22,404 bases of DNA from Candidatus Thorarchaeota archaeon (GTDB taxonomy: Archaea; Asgardarchaeota; Thorarchaeia; Thorarchaeales; Thorarchaeaceae). Of the stretch, positions 15,829 through 22,404 are shown one piece after another. The stretch spans positions 1-22,404 of the forward strand of contig DAOWDY010000192.1 of assembly GCA_030638785.1 (NCBI GenBank), written 5' to 3'. Every line of letters starts with the position of its first letter. Position 1 is the stretch's first letter. The notes under the pieces were generated by a model. That model did no database searches and was not told the origin of the DNA. It saw only the letters and a list, made by a program, of their open reading frames with translations. The position numbers and the translations under genes were made by a program.

Positions 15829-16014
15829 TAGAAAGCACCAACATTGTGTTCTCTGCCTATCCTCAAGGCTGACTGAGGCGATTCGCAAGCCCTTCACATT
15901 TGAGTGTTGCCCTTGCCGACATGCTTGTCCATGCATATTGGCTCTCAAATGTCACCTATCTATTCACAAGTTGCAGCTGGCGTGGCTGTTATATTCAAAA
16001 CGAGGGGTAACGAT
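15829..16014. promoter_or_regulatory. Divergent AOR/PEPCK promoter region
   Basis: The two genes read outward from this 186-base gap. TTATATTC (about 15989-15996) is the best TATA candidate for the PEPCK gene, but it lies only about 20 bases before the chosen GTG, so initiation would be nearly leaderless unless another promoter is used. No clear TATA box is visible for AOR. Several frames stay open across the gap, which is why longer start choices exist for both genes. Confidence 0.35.
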
Positions 16015-17925
16015 GTGCAGGAATCTGATGAGTTCCGGAGGGATGCTAACTTGAATGACTCAATCTCTATTCTTGAGAGTGCGTTAACAGACGCCAGTTT
16101 CAGAAAGCTTCTAGCAATACCAAATAGACGAGTTCACAAATTTGTTGCTGATGCAATCCAGCTGTGTAAGCCAATGAAAGTCTTCATCTGTAACGACTCA
16201 ACGATGGACACTGAATACATTCGGCGGACAGCAATCGCTCGTGGAGAAGAAACGCCTCTGGCAAATCCTCATCATACGGTACATTTTGATGGATACTTCG
16301 ACCAAGCACGGGACAAAGAACGGACAGTGTATCTAGTTCCAAAGGGCGAGAGTCTCGGTAAACAACTGACTCAACATGATAGACAGGAGGGTCTCGAAAC
16401 TGTTCGTAAGAGACTTGAAGGGAGTATGGAGAACAAGAAGATGGTTGTGAGGTTCTTTTCTTTGGGACCTCTTGATTCGCCCTTCTCAATCCCAGCAGTG
16501 CAGATTACTGACTCCTTCTATGTGGCTCATAGTGAGGATCTACTCTATAGACCTGGATACGATTACTTCAGAAGAATGTCGGAAGATAAGGAGATCTTCT
16601 GGATGCTTCACTCTTCTGGGAAGCTCATCCACTCTGTCAGCACTGACTGGAAAAAGCGCGGTGTTATGATTGACTACAAGGAAAATACTGTCTATAGTGT
16701 CAATACACAATATGCGGGAAATACAATAGGTCTGAAGAAGCTTGCTTTGCGGTTGGCAATCAGGAAAGCAGATAGAGAGGGGTGGTTAGCGGAGCATATG
16801 TTCCTCATGGCTGTCCATGGACCTCATGAACGCAAGACTTACTTCACAGGGGCATATCCCTCCGGCTGCGGCAAGACAAGTACTTCGATGGTACGCGGAA
16901 ATACCATCGTGGGTGACGACTTGGCATACCTCAGAGTACTTGATGGGAAAGTACGAGCAGTCAATGTTGAACGTGGAATTTTTGGAATCATCCGCTCAGT
17001 CACGGCGAAAGATGACCCAGTGATCTGGGATGTTCTTCATTCAAATCAGCCAGCAATATTCTCTAACGTTCTTATAACAGAGGATACTGAACCCCGTTGG
17101 CTTGACGACGGGAGAGAAGATCCTGAACAGGGTGCAAACCATTCAGGTGGATGGTTCAAGGGTAAGGTTGACCGCTACGGAGAGGAAATCCCCTATGCCC
17201 ATAAGAATGCTCGATATACAGTTGGTCTTGAAGGACTCACCAACCTAGATGGTTGTCTTGACGATCCTAGAGGGGTTGAGGTTGGGGGGATAATCTATGG
17301 AGGTCGAGACTCAGATACATGGGTTCCTGTTCAGCAGGCATTAGATTGGACGCAAGGTATCATAACGATGGGTGCTAGCCTTGAGTCGGAAACCACCGCT
17401 GCAACACTAGGACCAAGTGGGGTAAGGAAATTCAATCCATTCTCCAACCTGGACTTTCTCTCTATACCTCTAGAGGATTATATCAGGAACAATCTTGATT
17501 TTGTAAATGATTCTGAACACAAACCCTGTATCTTTGCCGTGAATTATTTCCTCAGGAATGAGGATGGCGATTTCATTACAGATAAGTCTGACAAACAGGT
17601 TTGGCTCAAGTGGATGGAACTCAGAGTTCATGGAGAAGTTGAAGCAATAACAGCCCCAACGGGTTTTCTGCCTTTGTTCGATGATCTGAAAGGTCTCTTT
17701 GATACCTATCTTGACAAGGATTATACCAAGAAAGAGTACGATGCACAATTTACTATTAGAATTCCTGAATATCTCTCGAAGCTTGATAGGATTGAAAAGA
17801 TCTACAAGGAGAGTGTCGAAGATCCACCAGTGGAACTTTACAGAGAACTATCGGCACAGCGGGAAAGATTAATTGCAGTCCCAACCGAGCTTGGAGATTA
17901 TATCCTTCCTGATGCGTTTCTGTAA
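16015..17925 (+). CDS. pckG: Phosphoenolpyruvate carboxykinase (GTP)
   Basis: The enzyme interconverts oxaloacetate plus GTP and PEP plus CO2 plus GDP in the cytoplasm. GTG 16015, preceded by AGGGGT, gives 636 residues, matching the 600-640 usual for the GTP-dependent family; the upstream open frame does not resemble it. The kinase-1 P-loop GAYPSGCGKT (279-288) contains the active-site Cys285 and Lys287 typical of GTP-type enzymes. Kinase-2 is VGDDLAYLR (299-307). The C-terminal guanine-binding region contains FNPFSN and NYFLR segments. The P-loop has Gly for the more common Ala before the Cys. It is divergent from the AOR gene and followed by a structured RNA-like region. It can serve gluconeogenesis or anaplerosis. 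Confidence 0.94.
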   Translation: MQESDEFRRDANLNDSISILESALTDASFRKLLAIPNRRVHKFVADAIQLCKPMKVFICNDSTMDTEYIRRTAIARGEETPLANPHHTVHFDGYFDQARDKERTVYLVPKGESLGKQLTQHDRQEGLETVRKRLEGSMENKKMVVRFFSLGPLDSPFSIPAVQITDSFYVAHSEDLLYRPGYDYFRRMSEDKEIFWMLHSSGKLIHSVSTDWKKRGVMIDYKENTVYSVNTQYAGNTIGLKKLALRLAIRKADREGWLAEHMFLMAVHGPHERKTYFTGAYPSGCGKTSTSMVRGNTIVGDDLAYLRVLDGKVRAVNVERGIFGIIRSVTAKDDPVIWDVLHSNQPAIFSNVLITEDTEPRWLDDGREDPEQGANHSGGWFKGKVDRYGEEIPYAHKNARYTVGLEGLTNLDGCLDDPRGVEVGGIIYGGRDSDTWVPVQQALDWTQGIITMGASLESETTAATLGPSGVRKFNPFSNLDFLSIPLEDYIRNNLDFVNDSEHKPCIFAVNYFLRNEDGDFITDKSDKQVWLKWMELRVHGEVEAITAPTGFLPLFDDLKGLFDTYLDKDYTKKEYDAQFTIRIPEYLSKLDRIEKIYKESVEDPPVELYRELSAQRERLIAVPTELGDYILPDAFL

Positions 17926-17954
17926 TTCAACATGTGAAGAATCTGAACATCATT

Positions 17955-18158
17955 GAGATGGTCGTGCGCTGTTACCACTGCTGACTATCATGTGCGGCAC
18001 ACATGGTCGTCCTTCGCGAGGATGACGACGGTGAGCTGCACGAGGTGGTCAGGAAGGATTTAGTGCTTGGCGGTGGATGAAGGCTCAACCGAAACTTGGG
18101 TTGGGCTGGACGGCCCCGCAAGGGTCCGCCCGCACTCTCCTTCATTCTTTTTCTTTAT
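17955..18158 (+). ncRNA. Putative structured non-coding RNA, unidentified
   Basis: This segment between PEPCK and a convergent gene is clearly more GC-rich than its surroundings and has no sensible frame. Nested helices can be drawn by hand. They are 17975-17980 with 18071-18076, 17981-17985 with 18048-18052, 17992-17998 with 18035-18041, and a hairpin 18006-18013/18019-18026. A 3' domain is closed by 18075-18083 with 18139-18147. It contains a hairpin 18084-18090/18099-18105 and a competing one around 18103-18131. A T-rich tail (18146-18156) fits archaeal termination. I tried to match SRP RNA, RNase P RNA and 5S rRNA and saw none of their core sequences. No TATA box is obvious, so it could be a processed 3' part of the PEPCK transcript. 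The boundaries are approximate. Confidence 0.5.
18116..18156. repeat. Direct repeat, left copy (3' end of the putative RNA)
   Basis: This 41-base sequence matches 19324-19364 at 37 positions, in the same orientation, 1208 bases apart. This copy forms the 3' end of the putative RNA, including the closing-stem arm and T-rich tail. Confidence 0.8.
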
Positions 18159-18331
18159 TCCACATTTCCTGACAGGTGAAACTGGAGTCTAGTAATCAGA
18201 AGAAAGAGTAGTGATGAAATACCAATTAGTACACCAATGGGTCCAGGGATGAATGACAATAGTCCAAATATTGCAGCAGATGTAATTGCTACAAAAAAGA
18301 AAAGCGAACCTAGTACCAATTTTCGACCCAT
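18155..18331 (-). CDS. Small membrane protein, 58 aa
   Basis: A short frame runs from ATG 18331 to TAA 18155-18157. The protein starts MGRKLVLG and has two hydrophobic segments, about residues 5-28 (LVLGSLFFFVAITSAAIFGL) and 31-46 (PIGVLIGISSLLFLLI). A Pro/Gly turn (FIPGP) lies between them, and a polar tail follows. This is a credible two-span hairpin membrane protein of unknown function. A GAGGG ribosome binding site lies nine bases before the start. Its stop codon coincides with the end of the left 41-base repeat. It lies downstream of the metallohydrolase gene on the same strand, separated by a hairpin. Confidence 0.6.
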   Translation of the reverse strand: MGRKLVLGSLFFFVAITSAAIFGLLSFIPGPIGVLIGISSLLFLLITRLQFHLSGNVE

Positions 18332-18344
18332 GAATGAATCCCTC

Positions 18345-18369
18345 TAGGTATCATTCTCAGTGATACCTA
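18345..18369 (-). other. Perfect 9-bp inverted repeat before the 58-aa gene
   Basis: TAGGTATCA and TGATACCTA are perfectly complementary around a seven-base loop. The hairpin lies between the metallohydrolase stop and the small membrane protein start, ending just upstream of its ribosome binding site. It could be a protein operator or an mRNA hairpin controlling the second gene; there is no T tract on the minus strand after it, so a terminator is less likely. Confidence 0.5.
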
Positions 18370-18406
18370 AAAGGATTCACATGGTTTCAATTACAACTTC
18401 TTTTCC

Positions 18407-19261
18407 TTAGCCATCCACAGTGAAGACATAGGACTCAAAGAATCCCAAGTTCATTACTTCACAGTCATCTTCTAACAGTGGTACATAGTCTTGCATGAAG
18501 AGTTCATTGTCACTAAAATACCAGTGAGTAGGAATACAATAATCTGGTTTTATCGTTTCAATGACTTGAATTATTGGAGCGAGTGATTCATTCTTTACAC
18601 CATATCCTGGATCGAAATATATCGGAAGGAAGGCGACGTCGATATCTACTGGAAATTCTTCGTACTCTTCCATATACTTCGCATCACCTGCATGGAAGAT
18701 GATGAAACCGTCTATATCGATGATATAACTAGTCCAATTGTTATTTTTGGGATGTGCGGATAACGCACCAGACGGATAATTATCTAGATAAAGATCAAAT
18801 GCTGTAATGTTGATTCCTCTATACAGAAAACTATCTCCAGGTTTTACGCCCAAGCTATTATTGTATCTCTCAAGTTGTGTTGTCATACTTTCGGGACAAA
18901 CGACCAGAGTACTATTCTTGAGAACATCGTTGATATCGAACCTTGAATAGTGATCTGCGTGTGCATGTGTGATGAGAATCAAATCTGCTGGATACTCTGA
19001 AAAGTTGCTTTTTGGTATTCGGTAAGGATCAATATAGATTCGAATATTGTTTGCTTCAATCATTACGCCTGCAGTGTTTAACAATGTGACATTTACTGAG
19101 GTAACGGGAATCTCTAGAGGATCAGTATTATCATTATCGTCTCCATCACCTGATGGTGGGGGATTCTGGTTTAGAAATGACATTACAACTAATGGAGTCA
19201 CAATGACGAGAGTTGCAACAATTAATGTTAGGGCAATTCTTGTATTTCTAGTTGAAGGCAT
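18407..19261 (-). CDS. Membrane-anchored metallo-beta-lactamase-fold hydrolase (UlaG-like)
   Basis: The protein has 284 residues. An N-terminal hydrophobic anchor (about 8-30) is followed by a Pro/Gly/Asp/Asn-rich linker (31-50), so the catalytic domain is probably outside the cell membrane. The zinc site is visible: H99, H101, D103 and H104 in THAHADH, then likely H170, D193 (HAGDAKY) and H246 (IPTHW). This matches COG2220/UlaG-type hydrolases, which are diverse and include lactonases and phosphodiesterases; the substrate is unknown. Several N-x-S/T sequons (for example near NNSLG, NITAF, NNWTS) fit an exported archaeal glycoprotein. ATG 19261 has a TATA box at 19293-19301. It is flanked by the two 41-base repeats. 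Confidence 0.87.
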   Translation of the reverse strand: MPSTRNTRIALTLIVATLVIVTPLVVMSFLNQNPPPSGDGDDNDNTDPLEIPVTSVNVTLLNTAGVMIEANNIRIYIDPYRIPKSNFSEYPADLILITHAHADHYSRFDINDVLKNSTLVVCPESMTTQLERYNNSLGVKPGDSFLYRGINITAFDLYLDNYPSGALSAHPKNNNWTSYIIDIDGFIIFHAGDAKYMEEYEEFPVDIDVAFLPIYFDPGYGVKNESLAPIIQVIETIKPDYCIPTHWYFSDNELFMQDYVPLLEDDCEVMNLGFFESYVFTVDG

Positions 19262-19292
19262 CTCTAATCTACAATAGAATAGAGAAAGTATC

Positions 19293-19301
19293 TATTATAA
19301 A
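19293..19301 (-). promoter_or_regulatory. TATA box of the metallohydrolase gene
   Basis: On the minus strand TTTATAATA lies about 32 bases before the ATG at 19261. Transcription would start close to 19268, giving a nearly leaderless mRNA, in keeping with the lack of a strong ribosome binding site. Confidence 0.55.
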
Positions 19302-19323
19302 TGGTCTAAACAGCGCAACGACA

Positions 19324-19364
19324 CCGAAAGGGTCCGCCTGCACTTTCCTTCATTCCTTTTCTTT
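19324..19364. repeat. Direct repeat, right copy
   Basis: It matches 18116-18156 at 37 of 41 positions. The upstream part of the putative RNA is missing here, and the partner arm of its closing stem is not present, so this copy is not a second complete RNA gene. Confidence 0.8.
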
Positions 19365-19676
19365 TAGGTTCGAAATATGTACAGATCTTGGATTGTCTGA
19401 TACTGTCAGATTATTCATTTAGGCTTCCTTAGAATCGCTACTGCTTAACATGTGTTCCCGTTATTCTTTTCTTTCTCTGGTGTTCTTCGAACACAAATAG
19501 TAGAATACCGTCTTTGTTCTGATGCGTTTTGAAAAACTCATTCTGGAAAGAGATTTACTCCGATATCATGAACTCTGCAGGTAACTAACACCAGAGTTTC
19601 GCACGTTTTCCTTCAAACTTCATACTTGAGAGGGAATTGGCGGAATACTCATTAGAAGGGTAGCTAACTAAATAAT
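19365..19676. other. Intergenic stretch without a recognised gene
   Basis: No convincing coding frame is visible. There are small palindromes: TCTGA-TACTG-TCAGA (19396-19410) and GTGTTC-TTC-GAACAC (19490-19504). There is also a 10-base inverted repeat, CTCTGGTGTT (19485-19494) with AACACCAGAG (19587-19596). The last could close a roughly 112-base structured RNA or be the remnant of terminal repeats. Nothing more specific can be supported. Confidence 0.4.
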
Positions 19677-20864
19677 TTAGACCGGCGATTCTACAATAGG
19701 TGGTACTTGCTTCTCATTGTCGACCCATTGTTTGTAAACAAGTTTGAAGATGTCATCAATGCCTTCTTCTGTTATACAAGACGTTTCGATATAATCCACA
19801 GGCATTTTGAATTCCGGAGTACTGAGTTTTTCTTGAATTCTCTTCTGAAGTTCTTTTCCATCAGAGGAACTCACACTATCATATGGTGTACTGGATGGGC
19901 TGATGACTAGATCTCTTTTGTTAGCAACCAGAATGATGGGAATAGGAGTAAGATACATCATCATGGCGTCTTCTACCCAGAACTCGATTTTTTCAAAACT
20001 GGACCTATCGGCCATGGAATATACCAGAATAATGACTCCTGTTTCCGAATAGAACTCCTCATTTGGTATTCTTGCTTGCGTTGCACCTTCTGGGGACCAT
20101 GCATCAATCCTGATCTTTTCATCTTGGAATTCAGATATTCTACTATATGCTAAGGGACTATCAGTCTGAAGTGAACCAAAGATTGCCGATTCATAGATAC
20201 TGAATCCTGCTCGTTCCAAAATACTCTGCTTTCCTACACCTTCTTCACCAAGAACGAGTATCTTTAATCGATTCAACCCCGCCGAAGAAGATTCGTCGAA
20301 GATAGGAAGTTCTGGAACAGCTGTTTCGACAGGTGTATCATCCAATTCAATTATTTCACTGGCTGGGGATTCTGGTTCTGACGATGGTTGCGGTATGTTT
20401 TCTGGCATGAAGTTATAGACGATCTCAACTTCTTCGTCACGTGTCCAGATTGCTGATCTTTCGCTCTGGGGAACCTCCGGCTGGAGTGGTTCTTCAACTT
20501 CTTGACTCTCTTCTGGTTCATCTTGTTCGAATAGAGGTTTTTCATTATGATGAGGTGAAAAGAATCTATCGGTTAAATCACCAACTGAACCTAGGGCCTC
20601 AGCAAGTGTTTCCATATCTTCTTGATCTAGGACATCAGTCTTTGCGAATTCCTCTTGATTCGGTAGCCCCGCTCTGAGAAGTATAAACCTGATTAATCGA
20701 CGAGCTGGCCTAACGTTTCTGAAGTAGGCAAAAGTCTGAACTTCAGTGAGAATATCTTCAAAGGTCATTCCACTGATATCGATAATATTAGATGTATTGT
20801 CATCGCGCACAATCACACAATCTGACTCGAAGGTGACCTCGATGGTACTCCCTGGAAGTCTCAT
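19677..20864 (-). CDS. Rab-like small GTPase domain protein with long acidic N-terminal extension
   Basis: This protein has 395 residues. Residues 1-75 form an unrecognised mixed domain; 105-195 are acidic and Pro/Glu/Ser-rich, probably disordered. The GTPase domain occupies about 198-380. G1 is GEEGVGKQS (206-214): the Mg-coordinating Ser/Thr after the Lys is Gln213. G3 reads DAWSPEG (254-260), lacking the D-x-x-G Asp position and the catalytic Gln of DTAGQ. G4 NKRD (315-318) and G5 ETSCIT (360-365) are intact, so guanine recognition seems kept while hydrolysis is doubtful. There is no C-terminal prenylation cysteine. ATG 20864 follows GAGGT at eight bases. Divergent from an LRR protein gene. 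Asgard archaea are known for many eukaryote-like GTPases. Confidence 0.84.
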   Translation of the reverse strand: MRLPGSTIEVTFESDCVIVRDDNTSNIIDISGMTFEDILTEVQTFAYFRNVRPARRLIRFILLRAGLPNQEEFAKTDVLDQEDMETLAEALGSVGDLTDRFFSPHHNEKPLFEQDEPEESQEVEEPLQPEVPQSERSAIWTRDEEVEIVYNFMPENIPQPSSEPESPASEIIELDDTPVETAVPELPIFDESSSAGLNRLKILVLGEEGVGKQSILERAGFSIYESAIFGSLQTDSPLAYSRISEFQDEKIRIDAWSPEGATQARIPNEEFYSETGVIILVYSMADRSSFEKIEFWVEDAMMMYLTPIPIILVANKRDLVISPSSTPYDSVSSSDGKELQKRIQEKLSTPEFKMPVDYIETSCITEEGIDDIFKLVYKQWVDNEKQVPPIVESPV

Positions 20865-20890
20865 CCCATATAACCTCAGAACCTTGCTCC

Positions 20891-20928
20891 TATAATATAT
20901 TATATAATAACATAAATAAATAGTATTA
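20891..20928. promoter_or_regulatory. AT-rich divergent promoter for GTPase and LRR genes
   Basis: The sequence from 20891 is almost entirely A/T and contains a perfect 12-base palindrome ATAATATATTAT (20892-20903), followed by ATAAATAAATA. TATA boxes can be read on both strands, at workable distances from ATG 20864 (minus) and ATG 20986 (plus). The two genes are therefore likely to share control. Confidence 0.5.
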
Positions 20929-20985
20929 TGGTGAATCTATTCGTTAATTCTATTAGGAATCGTGTGTCTAGGAGGCCGGGAATGG

Positions 20986-21612
20986 ATGACAGACTTAACT
21001 GCAAGACTAGTGAGTGGTGAAAAGGAGCAGATAGAGGTTTCAGAAGATTCTGAAGAGGTCATTCTCTCAGAACGAGGGATCATCACGATAGATCTGGCTC
21101 CTCTCGAGGTCTGCACAAGCCTCAAGGTCTTAGATTTAAGCAAGAATTTCCTGATGTCAGTTAATACTGGACCTTTAGTTAATTGTAGAGAGCTTCAGCG
21201 AATAGATTTCAGTTCAAACAAGCTTGGTGTCGTTGACCTTGAATTTCTTAATAGTTGCACAAAAGTCGAGGAACTTCATCTCCATGCTAACAAGTTGAAG
21301 CGCATTGATCTCAATCCAATAAGAGCATTAGAGCAAGTTAGAACGCTAACTCTTCATGCTAATCAATTAATCAGTCTTGACATGAATCCTTTGGAAGGAA
21401 AAGAGTTGTTAGAACGTCTTGACGTATCAGATAATAGGATATTGAAGATGGATGTTGCTCCCCTCTTCTCTTGCACTTCAATGACACACCTTGGCATATC
21501 CCCAGAAATGAAACTTCATTCTAGTATTATTCGAAAAACCACACAATCCAATCCAGAGCCGCTCAATGAACTCATAAGAGAGCTTCGGATTAAATTCACA
21601 ATTAATTCTTAG
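20986..21612 (+). CDS. Leucine-rich repeat protein
   Basis: ATG 20986 is chosen because AGGAGG (20970-20975) lies 10 bases upstream; GTG 20962 would place that site inside the gene. The 208-residue protein has a short acidic N-terminus, then repeats of exactly 24 residues at 43-66, 67-90, 91-114, 115-138 and 139-162. Partial repeats lie on both ends. The unit is C-x-x-L-x-x-L-x-L-x-x-N-x-L-x-x-[IV]-D-L-x-P-L. The repeats should form a curved solenoid for protein binding. No signal peptide or membrane span is visible, so it is cytoplasmic. The divergent GTPase gene is a plausible partner by position. Its stop codon is one base from that of the convergent nitrilase gene. Confidence 0.87.
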   Translation: MTDLTARLVSGEKEQIEVSEDSEEVILSERGIITIDLAPLEVCTSLKVLDLSKNFLMSVNTGPLVNCRELQRIDFSSNKLGVVDLEFLNSCTKVEELHLHANKLKRIDLNPIRALEQVRTLTLHANQLISLDMNPLEGKELLERLDVSDNRILKMDVAPLFSCTSMTHLGISPEMKLHSSIIRKTTQSNPEPLNELIRELRIKFTINS

Positions 21613-21613
21613 T

Positions 21614-22404
21614 TTACAATTTTGTACTTTGAATGAATGATCTCTGCTTTTTCTGAATACTCTCCCACTTCTTACGTTCTGCACGAAGTTGGAAAAGATC
21701 GACATCCTTGAATATGATGCCTTCTTTCCCTGGAGGAATGATTCTCTCAATCCTATCTCTCTCAGGAGAGTGAATCATTGAGTTTCCATACTCAGCGATA
21801 TTAGCAAAACAGCAATACGCGTAGATAGACCGACGAGCATCGAAATGGGCGGCCTTAAAATCTGCTGTTACAGGTGTGAAAGCTGGATTAAAGACAAGAT
21901 CGATTGGTGGGTCAAAATTCTTCAATTCAACTCTGAGGTCCATATCTAAGAAATCTCGACAAATAGCGATAGCAACCCTTCCATACTCTGTATTGCAGAT
22001 AATTACTCTTCTTGGATAGTTTGTAACGTCAATACCTTCGGTAAATCGGTTTCCATCAAAATGGATTATTGCTGGTATGTGTTTCTCTTGATCCCATACC
22101 AATCCATCTGGACTTACAACTCGGCAGAGGTTCTGTTTTAGATCCTTAATATGATATGAGCCAGGAATTATATACATCTCATATTCCTTTGCAAGATTTG
22201 TCACCTCATCAATTATCTCTTGATAACTCATATCAATGGCCATTTCTGGAAACAGGAGAACACTAATTCCCTCTTCATGAGCGTTTTCTACCAATGCTCT
22301 GATTTTGGATTTAATGAGATCAATCTTGTCTTTCTTGGTCCCTAAAAGACCTGCACCTAGTTCCTCATAGAATTCAGAAAGAATGTCCCCTTCACTCGAT
22401 AGTC
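21614..22404 (-). CDS. Carbon-nitrogen hydrolase (nitrilase/amidase superfamily), partial
   Basis: The frame stays open to the window edge, so the N-terminus is outside; the TTG at 22294 is internal, since the residues before it (for example EELGAGLLGTKKDKIDLIKS) read as normal protein. About 262 residues are visible. The catalytic triad can be read: Glu in LLFPEMAID, Lys in WDQEKHIPA, and Cys in AIAICRDFLD. The family hydrolyses nitriles, amides or carbamoyl groups in the cytoplasm. The region after the cysteine (FNPAFTPVTADFKAAHFDAR) fits the family but the stretch is not diagnostic of a substrate. The C-terminus is basic. The gene converges on the LRR gene with a one-base gap. Confidence 0.85.
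   Translation of the reverse strand, partial: LSSEGDILSEFYEELGAGLLGTKKDKIDLIKSKIRALVENAHEEGISVLLFPEMAIDMSYQEIIDEVTNLAKEYEMYIIPGSYHIKDLKQNLCRVVSPDGLVWDQEKHIPAIIHFDGNRFTEGIDVTNYPRRVIICNTEYGRVAIAICRDFLDMDLRVELKNFDPPIDLVFNPAFTPVTADFKAAHFDARRSIYAYCCFANIAEYGNSMIHSPERDRIERIIPPGKEGIIFKDVDLFQLRAERKKWESIQKKQRSFIQSTKL

Noticed and set aside
15829..15948. N-terminal 40-residue extension of AOR
   Set aside because: It lacks family sequence and the ATG at 15828 has a suitable ribosome binding site and typical protein start.
15904..16014. N-terminal extension of PEPCK
   Set aside because: The GTG at 16015 has an AGGGGT site and gives the family length; the extension does not resemble PEPCK.
17955..18158. 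SRP RNA, RNase P RNA or 5S rRNA
   Set aside because: I compared by eye with their conserved cores (SRP helix 8 loop, RNase P CR-I and CR-V, 5S loops) and none is present.
1..22404. CRISPR array, tRNA genes, insertion sequences
   Set aside because: No regularly spaced repeats, no tRNA-like T-loop with cloverleaf, and no transposase or integrase frame were seen.

Overview
The window looks like chromosomal DNA from an Asgard archaeon, perhaps Thorarchaeota-like; the lineage is an inference. It carries archaeal TATA boxes and strong GGAGGTG-type ribosome binding sites. It also carries MglA-like and Rab-like small GTPases, four roadblock/LC7 proteins, a leucine-rich-repeat protein, a tungsten-type aldehyde:ferredoxin oxidoreductase and a GTP-type PEP carboxykinase. 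No phage, insertion sequence, CRISPR array, tRNA or rRNA was recognised.

Region 1 (1-7395) is signalling. It starts with the end of a roadblock gene, then a PAS histidine kinase overlapping a MarR/GbsR-like regulator. Two unrecognised genes follow on the minus strand. A large receiver-multiPAS-kinase and a second MarR/GbsR-like regulator complete it, so a kinase/regulator pair occurs twice.

Region 2 (7560-11260) is probably one operon: a tandem two-CW cysteine protein, roadblock, MglA-like GTPase, roadblock, roadblock, and a PAS kinase that ends before any ATPase domain. The last two genes are paralogous to the first two genes of the window, which points to a duplicated roadblock-kinase module. 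All three kinases share one PAS domain with eight conserved Cys/His positions. I read this region as a candidate sensor-to-GTPase system; that reading is inference.

Region 3 (11359-17925) holds a 72-residue protein, an MFS transporter, a small alpha/beta protein, and the divergent AOR and PEPCK genes, which are central carbon and redox metabolism.

Region 4 (17926-19676) holds a GC-rich, foldable segment that is probably a non-coding RNA. Its last 41 bases are repeated 1.2 kb downstream. Between the copies lie a previously easy-to-miss 58-residue membrane protein and a membrane-anchored metallo-beta-lactamase-fold protein. This resembles insertion at the 3' end of an RNA gene.

Region 5 (19677-22404) holds a degenerate Rab-like GTPase, a divergent LRR protein, and the C-terminal part of a nitrilase-family amidohydrolase cut by the window edge.
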